In this document: piece by piece, positions 44,697-53,399 of the stretch
Layout: each line of letters opens with the position of its first letter
Position numbering within the stretch: position 1 is the stretch's first letter
NCBI GenBank assembly: GCA_910586905.1
Contig: CAJUIV010000001.1
Coordinates: forward strand, 166,450 to 230,449
Direction: 5' to 3'
DNA: 64,000 bases
Origin: an uncultured Christensenellaceae bacterium
GTDB taxonomy: Bacteria > Bacillota > Clostridia > Christensenellales > CAG-314
Notes under the pieces: generated by a model
What the model was told of the DNA's origin: nothing
The model's database searches: none
The model's input: only the letters and a program-made list of their open reading frames with translations
Translations under genes and position numbers: made by a program

Positions 44697-45422
44697 TTAT
44701 TTTTTTAACAGGAGTTTGGTTATTTCTTTGAAATTTCCGTTGTCGATAGTGTATTTGGGCGAATATTTGGGTTTCGTATTTAAATCGGTTAAATTCGTCT
44801 TTATCCACAAACAGTCGATTTTTGCGTTTCGAGCTCCGTCCACGTCCGTTTGAGGGTCGTTGCCGACATATACGGTTTCTTTTTTGTCTAATTTGTATTT
44901 GTCGCAAAGCGCGTTAAAAAGCGTTGCGTCGGGTTTTGCGCATTTGTATTCGGATGAGTAAACCGCTCCCGTAAAATATTTAAGCAATCCAAGTTTTATC
45001 AACTCGGTTTTCGTAAAACATTTTTGCGCGTTGGAAAGAATAAACAATTTTTTTCTTGAGCGTTTTAGTTTCGCGAGGGTATCCAAAACTCCGTCGTAAA
45101 GTTTTAAATATTCCGTACTGAACGCTCTGAATTCCTGAGCCAAATGCGTTGAGAGAGTTTTTGTCGTTTTGACGCCTTTGTTTTCGAAAATATGGCTAAA
45201 GACCTCTACAACGTCAACTTCGGGGTGATTGAAATTCGCTCTGCCTTGGCGCATTTGCAATTCGCAGCTGGAAAAGTACGCCTCTTTCAGTTCTTGCGGA
45301 GAATAATAAACGCCGTAAAAATTCAGCGTTTCGGCAAGCTTTGCCCAAGTAGAATCAAGATATTCGTTCGTATGTATATCTACCAAAGTTCCGTAAACGT
45401 CAAAAACGTAATTTTTGTACAT
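44697..45422 (-). CDS. HAD-family hydrolase
   Basis: This 241-residue phosphatase has the nucleophile motif FDVYGTLVDIH near the start, LFILSNAQK, KCAKPDATLFNALCD with the Lys, and YVGNDPQTDVDGARNA with acidic metal ligands. The helical cap places it with YjjG-like or dehalogenase-like enzymes; the substrate is unknown. ATG at 45422 has GAGGAGG seven to thirteen bases upstream, so the nine residues before it are excluded. Confidence 0.85.
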   Translation of the reverse strand: MYKNYVFDVYGTLVDIHTNEYLDSTWAKLAETLNFYGVYYSPQELKEAYFSSCELQMRQGRANFNHPEVDVVEVFSHIFENKGVKTTKTLSTHLAQEFRAFSTEYLKLYDGVLDTLAKLKRSRKKLFILSNAQKCFTKTELIKLGLLKYFTGAVYSSEYKCAKPDATLFNALCDKYKLDKKETVYVGNDPQTDVDGARNAKIDCLWIKTNLTDLNTKPKYSPKYTIDNGNFKEITKLLLKK

Positions 45423-45490
45423 TATTCGACCTCCTCTGTTTTCGTACAAATTATAAATCTTTTAAATCATTTTGTTAAGTGTTTTTGTTG

Positions 45491-45820
45491 TCAATATCCT
45501 AAATATTCTACGCCTACCAAAAGTATTTCGTTAATTTTCGGATTTGATATTTTGTATTTTAAAATTTTCCCCTGTCTGTCGCACTTTACCACCTCGGTGT
45601 CCCGTAAAAGCCTTAGTTGGTGCGATACCGTCGTTTGATTCATATTCAGTATTTTTGATAAATCCGTAACGCAAAGCGGTGCGATGGCGAGCGCGGACAA
45701 AAGTTTTACGCGCGACGGGTCGGATAGTAAAGCGAAAAAACGGGCTATTTTGTCCGTCGCCTCGTTATCTGGCAAATAGCAGTCTAAATCGTCCAAAATC
45801 TGCGGAGTAGCCGTTAGCAT
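45491..45820 (-). CDS. ArsR-family regulator
   Basis: This 109-residue winged-helix repressor has ARFFALLSDPSRVKLLSALA and VTDLSKILNMNQTTVSHQLRLL. Only one Cys (PLCVTDL) lies at the helix where ArsR/SmtB proteins often bind metals, and the C-terminal helix lacks the usual His ligands, so metal sensing is uncertain. GGGAGG precedes the start. The divergent small membrane protein gene at 46017 is the only obvious nearby target. Confidence 0.85.
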   Translation of the reverse strand: MLTATPQILDDLDCYLPDNEATDKIARFFALLSDPSRVKLLSALAIAPLCVTDLSKILNMNQTTVSHQLRLLRDTEVVKCDRQGKILKYKISNPKINEILLVGVEYLGY

Positions 45821-46016
45821 AATTTACCTCCCTGTAAATAAAATATAACGATGCCGTACGCGTTGAAAAAGTCGCGTTGAGTTAGAAAAACAAACGCCGT
45901 CGGATATTATAAGGCTTGTACTTTATTTCAAAGATAATGGTATATTATACACAATATTGTAAAATGTCGCATATTGTAGTAAAAAAACAAGATTTGTAAA
46001 AACTAGGGGGATTTTT

Positions 46017-46256
46017 ATGAATATCACGTCGAGTTTACTTTATTTGCTTCTTTTGTACGCGGTGCTGGATAAAGACAATAAACTGTCGCTTACCACGGGA
46101 CTTATAATTGCCTTTATTATTTTGCTTATAAATTGTTATTTAAATAACCGCTGCTGTTGCGGAAACAACAATTTAAACGGTAACACGACCACGACGACTA
46201 CTACGACGAACACCGGAAGCAGTTTTTTTAACACGGCTAACGGTTTCGCGTTTTAA
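46017..46256 (+). CDS. 79-residue membrane protein with Cys and Thr runs
   Basis: I recognise no family. Two hydrophobic segments (about 4-17 and 25-43) are followed by NNRCCCGNNN and a run of eight Thr, then a Phe-containing end. A ribosome site (TAGGGGG) lies upstream and a clear terminator downstream, which support it as a real gene. The Cys triplet could bind metal, which would suit the adjacent divergent ArsR, but this is speculation. Confidence 0.65.
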   Translation: MNITSSLLYLLLLYAVLDKDNKLSLTTGLIIAFIILLINCYLNNRCCCGNNNLNGNTTTTTTTTNTGSSFFNTANGFAF

Positions 46257-46276
46257 CGGCAGTTTGTACTTTAAAA

Positions 46277-46307
46277 AAATTCCGCTTGGTGAAAGCGGAA
46301 TTTTTTG
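46277..46307 (+). terminator. Intrinsic terminator after the small membrane gene
   Basis: AAATTCCGCTT and AAGCGGAATTT pair around GGTGA, followed by TTT. Confidence 0.85.
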
Positions 46308-46312
46308 TTGCG

Positions 46313-46853
46313 CTAACCGTTCGGTAAAACTTTCGTCGGCAAATTATAGAAAATAAAACTTAAAAAGCCGTCGTATATTTTGTCGCTTGCATTTACGGTT
46401 ACGCGCATTATTTTGTTTTCGGTAATAATTTCTCCTTCGATTTTATTGTATAATTTGAACTCAAAACTGACGGTACGGCTGTAAGTAAATTCTTTTTGAC
46501 CGTCTTTTTGTTTCCTTAACGGATAATTGTTCCCCGTAAGTTTATATTCGTAGCAGTAATAATCCTAAGAGTTTTCGAATTCGTACGCGTAAAGTGTTAA
46601 ACGTTTTTTTTGCCGTAAGTAATTTCGTAAACGACGTCGTTTGCCGGAGCGATACCGTTTAACTGTCGCCGCGAAGTTTTTTTGTTCCGTTACGTACTTT
46701 TACAAAAATGAAAAATCGTCGAAATCGTTGAAAATTTTACAACTTGAAATCGGTCGCTGCTTCCGAAAGGTAAATTTACCGCAAATTCCGCAGCGACTAC
46801 TATAAAAACGAACAGACACGCTGCCAGTATGATTTTTTTTTGCGTTTTGTCAT
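46313..46853 (-). pseudogene. Decayed membrane-anchored protein behind recF
   Basis: ATG at 46853 overlaps the recF stop in ATGA. The reading then changes frame at an A9 run. It gives a signal/membrane segment (IILAACLFVFIVVAAEFAV), breaks again, gives ANDVVYEITYGKK, and breaks at an A8 run. It then meets TAG after YAYEFENS and finally reads DYYCYEYKLTGNN to FYNLPTKVLPNG and stop. The pieces line up as one protein of about 180 residues of unknown family. Confidence 0.65.
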
Positions 46854-47968
46854 ATGTTAAATTCCGGAGGTTTTTCCTCGCAAACTCCGCCGTCTATCGT
46901 AAAATATTTACAGTCTGTTTTGACGAGATTCGAATCTATTTCGGTGGCGGAAGTAAGCAGTATCTGCAAGTCCTTATCGAAATTCAACAAACGCCTCTGT
47001 CTGTCGCAGTCTAATTCGGACAATACGTCGTCCAGTATTAGCACGGGATATTCGCCAATCAGGTCTTTAAAAATACTAAGCTCGGCCAGTTTTAAGGATA
47101 AAGCGGCAGTGCGGAGCTGTCCTTGACTGCCGAAACTTCTTACGTCGATTCCGTTTGTTTTCAAAGCAATATCGTCGCGTTGGCAGCCGACGGTGGTGTG
47201 TCTTAACTGAAAGTCTTTTTCGACGTTATCCGCAAGCAGCGTTAAATAGTTTCCCGAAAGTTCTTTTACGCTTTCTCCCTTTATCTGAGTAACGTATTCC
47301 AAAGTCAGTTCTTCTTTGCCGTCCGTTAAATTTAAATGGCATTTTTTTGCGTGAGTTTTCAGCTTTTCACAAAACGAACTGCGTTTAAAAACGACTTTCG
47401 CGCCTTCTTCGGCAATTTGTTTGTCCCAAACGAACAGCAATTCTCTCGCTTCGTCTAAAGTCGCCGCCTGCTTAAGCAGATTGTTTCGCTGAATCATCGA
47501 CTTGTTGAAGCGGGATAAACTGTAAAAGTAGTTTTTGTCCGTTTGACACAAATCGATATCCAAAAAACGTCTGCGTTCCGCCGGCGATTGACTTATAATT
47601 CTGATTTCGTTCGGCGAAAAGTAAACACAGTTTAAATATCCCATCAATTCGCCTATTTTAGTTAAAGGTACGGCGTTTACCGAAATTTGTTTCTTTACGC
47701 CGTTTTTGATCGCCACGTATATTTCTCCGTCGCCGAAACGGCCGGCGTATTTAACTTTAACGTAAGCGTAGTCTTTATTCCAGGCAATCAAATCCTTATC
47801 TTTATCCGTTCGGGGACTTTTGCCTATGCAACACAAATAAACGCTTTCTACAAGATTTGTTTTTCCTTGCGCGTTATCGCCGGTAAAAATATTAAGTTTT
47901 GCCCCCGGCGTTACCGTTTGTTTCGTTAAATTTCGAAAATTGCAAACGGTTATTTCGTTTACTTTCAT
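46850..47968 (-). CDS. recF: DNA replication and repair protein RecF
   Basis: This 372-residue SMC-like ATPase loads RecA at gaps. Walker A is FTGDNAQGKTNLVESVYLC, with SPNEIRIISQSPAERRRFLD, the signature-like region FGSQGQLRTAALSLKLAEL and Walker B YPVLILDDVLSELD. It is divergent from gyrB; dnaA and dnaN, its usual neighbours, are absent from the window. Confidence 0.93.
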   Translation of the reverse strand: MKVNEITVCNFRNLTKQTVTPGAKLNIFTGDNAQGKTNLVESVYLCCIGKSPRTDKDKDLIAWNKDYAYVKVKYAGRFGDGEIYVAIKNGVKKQISVNAVPLTKIGELMGYLNCVYFSPNEIRIISQSPAERRRFLDIDLCQTDKNYFYSLSRFNKSMIQRNNLLKQAATLDEARELLFVWDKQIAEEGAKVVFKRSSFCEKLKTHAKKCHLNLTDGKEELTLEYVTQIKGESVKELSGNYLTLLADNVEKDFQLRHTTVGCQRDDIALKTNGIDVRSFGSQGQLRTAALSLKLAELSIFKDLIGEYPVLILDDVLSELDCDRQRRLLNFDKDLQILLTSATEIDSNLVKTDCKYFTIDGGVCEEKPPEFNI

Positions 47969-48552
47969 TTATCGTTCTTTCCGTTAGGTTAATTACTTTG
48001 TCAGTATACCACAATTCGTATTCTATTACAACATATTTTAATCTGTACCGAACCAAGCAATTTGCAAGGGGACGCCGAGTGGAACGTCAGGATAAGCGTA
48101 CGAAAAGGATTTGGGAACTTCAAGTTATTAAAGCATAAAAATATCGGCTAGTTTCTTGTTCGTTTACAAAAACGAACGTATCGGAATTAACGTACGTCTC
48201 GCTTTCGCCGACGCATAGCGTTTCCGTGTTGACTGTGCAATCCCGATAGAAAACGAACGTTTAGCGCGCCGCCTCTTACAGATTCTCGGTTTGTGAGAAC
48301 AAACGAGCCGATTTCTGTTTTAGGCACTGTGGCTTTGTTACGGCGGTTTTAAATGCGTTCCGCATTCCTCTTACAAGTTTTGTTCAATCAGCCGAACAAA
48401 TGCCGCTAGACGCCCTTAAACGACAAATTCTTGTAAAAAACCGTTGCAAATATATGTACAAAACAGATATTTTATGATATAATATATTTAATTGTAATAA
48501 AGCGTGTTTCAGCGTTTTTATTTCGAAATTATTTTTTTAAAAGGAGTAAATT
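47969..48552. other. recF-gyrB divergent intergenic region
   Basis: A TATAAT-like box near 48474-48480 with a weak -35 (TGTACA) may serve gyrB, and TATACT near 48003 may serve recF. I find no cluster of DnaA boxes, so there is no case for an origin here. No ORF with a ribosome site is seen. Confidence 0.45.
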
Positions 48553-50457
48553 ATGGCGGGAAAAAACGTCGGTTATTCTGAAGAGCAAATTCAGGTTTTG
48601 GAAGGATTGGAACCGGTTCGCAAAAGACCCGGTATGTACATCGGCTCTACTGACGTCAAGGGATTGCATCACTTGGCTGTCGAAATAGTAGATAACTCTA
48701 TAGACGAGGCGCTTGCAGGCTACTGCAGCAACGTATACATCACCGTTAACGAGGACGGTTCTCTTACCGTCGAAGACGACGGGCGCGGTATCCCTTGCGG
48801 CATACATAAAAAGGAAGGCATATCGGCTGTTGAATTGTGTTTGACGAAATTGCATGCAGGCGGCAAGTTCGGCGGCGGCGGATATAAAATCAGCGGCGGT
48901 CTTCACGGCGTAGGTATGTCCTGCGTAAACGCGTTGTCCGAGTGGCTTGTCGTCGAGGTAGACCAGGACGGCAAACATCATTATCAAAAGTATCACAGGG
49001 GCGTACCGGAAGAACGGCTTAAAGTTACCGGTTCGGCGGACAGAACGGGAACAAAAATAACTTTTATGCCCGATTCGGAAATATTTGAAACTACCGATTG
49101 GGAATACGAACGTTTGAAAAACAGACTGCGCGAAGTGGCGTATTTAAATAAAGGTATAACTATTTCTCTCAAAGACGAACGCGACAGCCGTAAACGCAAC
49201 GAAACGTTTTGCTACGAGGGCGGACTCGCCGAATTCGTCGAGAACTACAACCGTTCCAGAAATACCATTTTCGATCAACCTTTGTACGTGGATAAATCCG
49301 TAAAAGAGGGCGAAATCGAAGTCGCGCTTCAATTTAACGACAGTTATACCGAAGTGGTACACGCGTACGCCAACAACATAAACACCGAGGAAGGCGGGGC
49401 GCACCTCGACGGATTTAAAGCCGCGCTTACCAAAGCTATCAACGACTACGGACACAAATACAATCTTTTAAAAGATTCGGAAAAACTTTCCGGAGAAGAC
49501 GTGCGAGAAGGTCTTGTTGCGATTATTTCCGTCAAGCTCGAAAACCCCCAATTCGAAGGTCAGACTAAAACCAAACTCGGCAACAGCGAAATGCGTACTG
49601 CCGTAGCGCGCGTGGTAGGAGAAGAACTTGCCACGTTTTTGGAGGAGAACCCCAAAGAAGCGAAGGAACTGGTTCTGAAATCCGTAACCGCTCAGCGCGC
49701 ACGCGACGCTGCAAGGCGCGCAAGAGAACTTACTCGTAAAGGCGTTTTGGAAAGCGCGTCGCTCCCCGGAAAACTTGCCGATTGTTCGGATAAAGACCCC
49801 AAGCATTGCGAAATTTACATAGTCGAGGGCGATTCGGCAGGCGGCACGGCAAAACAAGGACGCGACAGACGTTTCCAAGCTATTCTTCCTTTAAGAGGTA
49901 AGATTTTAAACGTTGAAAAAGCGCGCCTAGCCAGGGCTCTTGAAAACGAAGAGATAAAATCGATGATTACAGCTTTCGGCTGCGGTATCTCGGACGATTT
50001 CGACGAAAGCAAACTCAGATACGACCGTATCATATGTATGACCGATGCCGACGTCGACGGAAGTCATATAAGAATTTTGCTTATAACTTTCTTTTTCCGT
50101 TTTATGCGTCCTTTAATCGAAAACGGACACGTTTATATCGCGCAGCCGCCTCTTTATAAGATAACCAAGAACAAACAGGAATACTACGCGTTTACCGACG
50201 AGGAGCGCGACAGAAAACTTGCTCAAATAGGTACCAAAGGCGCGGAAGTATCCCGCTATAAAGGTCTCGGCGAAATGAACGCCGAACAGCTTTGGACTAC
50301 GACGATGAACCCCGAAAGCCGTACGATGCTTCAGGTAACGATGGAAGACGCTTACGAAGCTGACGAAATCGTATCTCTTTTGATGGGAGATCAGCCTGAA
50401 CTGAGACGCGAATTTATCGTCGAAAACGCCAAACTTGTTGAAGAACTCGATATTTAA
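48553..50457 (+). CDS. gyrB: DNA gyrase subunit B
   Basis: This 634-residue ATPase subunit starts YSEEQIQVLEGLEPVRKRPG and has MYIGST, DNSIDEALAG, DDGRGIP and GGGYKISGGLHGVGMSCVNA for ATP binding. The Toprim domain has YIVEGDSAGG and DADVDGSHI, and the end shows RYKGLGEMNAEQLW and the final RREFI. AAAGGAG precedes the ATG. gyrA follows after 11 bp. Confidence 0.97.
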   Translation: MAGKNVGYSEEQIQVLEGLEPVRKRPGMYIGSTDVKGLHHLAVEIVDNSIDEALAGYCSNVYITVNEDGSLTVEDDGRGIPCGIHKKEGISAVELCLTKLHAGGKFGGGGYKISGGLHGVGMSCVNALSEWLVVEVDQDGKHHYQKYHRGVPEERLKVTGSADRTGTKITFMPDSEIFETTDWEYERLKNRLREVAYLNKGITISLKDERDSRKRNETFCYEGGLAEFVENYNRSRNTIFDQPLYVDKSVKEGEIEVALQFNDSYTEVVHAYANNINTEEGGAHLDGFKAALTKAINDYGHKYNLLKDSEKLSGEDVREGLVAIISVKLENPQFEGQTKTKLGNSEMRTAVARVVGEELATFLEENPKEAKELVLKSVTAQRARDAARRARELTRKGVLESASLPGKLADCSDKDPKHCEIYIVEGDSAGGTAKQGRDRRFQAILPLRGKILNVEKARLARALENEEIKSMITAFGCGISDDFDESKLRYDRIICMTDADVDGSHIRILLITFFFRFMRPLIENGHVYIAQPPLYKITKNKQEYYAFTDEERDRKLAQIGTKGAEVSRYKGLGEMNAEQLWTTTMNPESRTMLQVTMEDAYEADEIVSLLMGDQPELRREFIVENAKLVEELDI

Positions 50458-50468
50458 GGAGGCATACG

Positions 50469-52955
50469 ATGGCTAAAGTTGAAGAACATCACGTTGATTA
50501 CGTAGAGGCGTTATCCAAAACGAACGTCAAAGTAATCAAAATGGAAGAAGAAATGAAAAAATCGTTTATCGCCTACGCAATGGCGGTAAACGTTTCGCGC
50601 GCTATCCCCGACGTACGCGACGGATTAAAGCCCGTACACAGACGTATTTTATACGCAATGGGCGAACTTAATTTGTTTAACGACAAACCGTACCGTAAAT
50701 GCGCTCGTATCGTAGGCGACGTTTTGGGTAAATACCATCCTCACGGAGATTCCGCCGTGTACGAAGCCTTGGTGCGTTTGGCGCAGGACTTTTCAATTCG
50801 CTGTCCTCTCGTAGACGGTCAGGGAAACTTCGGCAGCGTAGACGGCGACCCTCCGGCGGCTCAGCGTTATACGGAAGCGAGACTGTCTAAAATAGCGTAT
50901 GAAATGTTGCGCGAAATCGATAAAAACACTGTGGATTTTTATCCGAACTTTGACAACACTCTAATGCAGCCGACGGTTTTACCCAGCCGTTTTCCCAATT
51001 TGCTCGTAAACGGCGCGGACGGTATAGCCGTAGGTATGGCGACCAATATACCTCCTCACAATCTCGGCGAAGTTATCAACGGCGCAATCGCCGTTTTGCA
51101 GAATCCCGATATCACCGTCGAGGAATTGATGAAAATAATTCCCGCTCCCGATTTCCCCACAGGCGGTATTATGATGGGACGCGTAGGCGTACGCAATGCG
51201 TACAAAACGGGTAAAGGCAGCATTTTGGTCAGAGCCAAAACCGATATCGAGGAACATAACGGACGTCAAAGAATTATCGTTACGGAACTGCCGTACCAAG
51301 TTAACAAAGCCAAGCTGGTTGAAAATATTGCCGCTATGGTTAAAGACAAGCGTATCGAGGGTATTTCTGATATCCGCGAGGAAAGCGACCGCCACGGTAT
51401 GCGTATCGTATTCGAACTTAAACGCGACGCCAACGCGCAAGTGGTGCTTAACACTTTGTTTAAACATACTCAGCTTCAGGTCTCCGACGGTATAACCCTG
51501 CTTGCTCTTGCCGACGGCGAACCGCGCATTATGTCGCTTAAAGAAATTCTGTCGCATTATATCGAACATCAAAGAGAAGTTATCGTCCGCCGTACGAAGT
51601 TCGATTTGGAAAAGGCGGAGGACAGATATCATATCATAGAGGGTTTGGTTATAGCTCTCGATAACATCGACAGAGTTATCGCTATAATCAAAGGCAGCGA
51701 CGACAAGCAATCCGCCGCAGCGGCATTGATGAAAGAATTTAAACTCTCCGAACGCCAGACCAACGCGATACTCGAAATGAAACTGTCTCGTCTGACGCAT
51801 TTGGAAGTTGAAAGTTTAAAACGCGAACTTGCCGAACTCGACGCGCTAATCAAAGACCTTAAAGATATTTTGGCCAAGCCGGCAAGAGTATCCAACATCA
51901 TCGTCGACGAAATGAGCGAAATCCGTGATAAGTACGGCGAACCTCGCAAAACGGAAATTTGTACCGACTATTCTGAAATCGATATAGGCGACCTTATCGA
52001 AAAGGAAGACGTAGTTATTTCTATGACGCACTTAGGTTACGTTAAACGTCTGCCTATAACGGAATATCATACTCAAAAACGCGGAGGAAAAGGAGTTACG
52101 GCTCATAAGCCGCGCGAAGAAGATTTTGTTGAAAATATGTTTATCACCAATACGCACGACGATTTACTGTTCTTTACGAACCGCGGCAAGGTGTATTGCA
52201 TCAAAGGATACGAAGTCCCCGAAGCCGAGCGTACCGCGCGAGGCAGAGCTATAGTTAATATTTTGCAGCTCGATAACGGCGAAAAAGTTACGGCGGTAAT
52301 TCCCCGTAAGGAGGATAGCCGAGGCAATCTTATCATGGCTACCCGTAACGGTCTTATCAAAAAGACTAATTTAACCGAATTCGAGTCGATTCGTAAAACG
52401 GGAAAAATCGCGATTTCGTTGGTTGACGACGACGAGCTTATCGGCGTTGATATGACAACCGGTTACGACGAAATTCTGATGGCAAGCCACGAAGGTAAAT
52501 GTATACGTTTTGCCGAAGAAGAAGTCCGTCCTATGGGCAGAGAAGCGCAGGGCGTGCGTTCTATAAAGCTGGATAAAGGCGACTACGTAGTCGATATGGC
52601 GATAGCCCGCAACGGTTTGGAAGTTTTGACTATATCCGAAAACGGTTACGGTAAACGCAGCGATTTGATAGATTACCGTTTGCAGTCGCGTGCAGGTAAG
52701 GGTATTAAAGCGGGCGTATTTAACAAAAAGACGGGCAAACTCGTCAATTTGAAGCTTATCAACCCCGAAAACGACGTAATGCTTATTGCAAATAACGGCA
52801 TCGTTATACGTATTCGCGCCAAAGACGTTTCGAAAATCGGTCGCGATACAATGGGAGTACGCGTTATGAAATTTAAGGGCGAAGCTCAGGTTGTCTGCGT
52901 TTCGGAAAGTCCCGTTGCCGACGAATTGGATTCAGACGAGGGCGAAAGCGAATAA
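50469..52955 (+). CDS. gyrA: DNA gyrase subunit A
   Basis: This 828-residue subunit cuts and rejoins DNA. The quinolone region reads HPHGDSAVYEALVRLAQDF with the usual Ser (about 95) and an acidic residue (Glu 99). The catalytic Tyr is about residue 134 in QRYTEARL. The C-terminal beta-pinwheel includes a gyrase box-like QKRGGKGV, which separates gyrase from topoisomerase IV. TAAGGAGG precedes the start. Confidence 0.97.
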   Translation: MAKVEEHHVDYVEALSKTNVKVIKMEEEMKKSFIAYAMAVNVSRAIPDVRDGLKPVHRRILYAMGELNLFNDKPYRKCARIVGDVLGKYHPHGDSAVYEALVRLAQDFSIRCPLVDGQGNFGSVDGDPPAAQRYTEARLSKIAYEMLREIDKNTVDFYPNFDNTLMQPTVLPSRFPNLLVNGADGIAVGMATNIPPHNLGEVINGAIAVLQNPDITVEELMKIIPAPDFPTGGIMMGRVGVRNAYKTGKGSILVRAKTDIEEHNGRQRIIVTELPYQVNKAKLVENIAAMVKDKRIEGISDIREESDRHGMRIVFELKRDANAQVVLNTLFKHTQLQVSDGITLLALADGEPRIMSLKEILSHYIEHQREVIVRRTKFDLEKAEDRYHIIEGLVIALDNIDRVIAIIKGSDDKQSAAAALMKEFKLSERQTNAILEMKLSRLTHLEVESLKRELAELDALIKDLKDILAKPARVSNIIVDEMSEIRDKYGEPRKTEICTDYSEIDIGDLIEKEDVVISMTHLGYVKRLPITEYHTQKRGGKGVTAHKPREEDFVENMFITNTHDDLLFFTNRGKVYCIKGYEVPEAERTARGRAIVNILQLDNGEKVTAVIPRKEDSRGNLIMATRNGLIKKTNLTEFESIRKTGKIAISLVDDDELIGVDMTTGYDEILMASHEGKCIRFAEEEVRPMGREAQGVRSIKLDKGDYVVDMAIARNGLEVLTISENGYGKRSDLIDYRLQSRAGKGIKAGVFNKKTGKLVNLKLINPENDVMLIANNGIVIRIRAKDVSKIGRDTMGVRVMKFKGEAQVVCVSESPVADELDSDEGESE

Positions 52956-53399
52956 TTTTAACAAATAGCGCGTAATGCTTTACGATGGCGGCATAATTTG
53001 AATTTTCAATTCGAGTTATGTTGCCATTGTAATAAATAAACGTTTTTATCAGCTTGTCGGAAGAAATATATAAAATAAAAAATTGCAATATTATTAAATA
53101 TTTTAACAATCGGATTTTTGTTGAATTTATGCGTAGTATCGATAGACGATGCGGAAGCATAAAGCCGGCGTTTTTATAATCTTTAAAAAGTCGGAACGAA
53201 AAAAACGATGCGTGTTATAATAAAAATTTCGCGACTTAAAAAATTTAAAGTCCGCAGAGGCTATGAAGACGTCAAAAACGATTGCTAACTTACCGTAATA
53301 AATGTTATAGTAAGTATTAGAGTTAAATATTGGTGCTCTTAATATCGCAAACGCGTTTTATTTCGTTTAAAACCGCGGTTCGTTTAAAAGGAGAAAGTT
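52956..53399. other. gyrA-argS intergenic region with long stem-loop
   Basis: A 43-nt element (52985-53027) forms a 20-bp stem with four G-U pairs and a 3-base loop but no T run. No T-box or other riboswitch signature is evident before argS. Confidence 0.5.

Noticed and set aside
47969..48552. Possible replication origin near recF and gyrB
   Set aside because: dnaA and dnaN are absent and no cluster of DnaA boxes is present; single TTATCCACA-like sites elsewhere (about 44803, 62262) lie inside genes.
53272..53399. T-box leader before argS
   Set aside because: No conserved T-box sequence and no terminator/antiterminator pair is seen.
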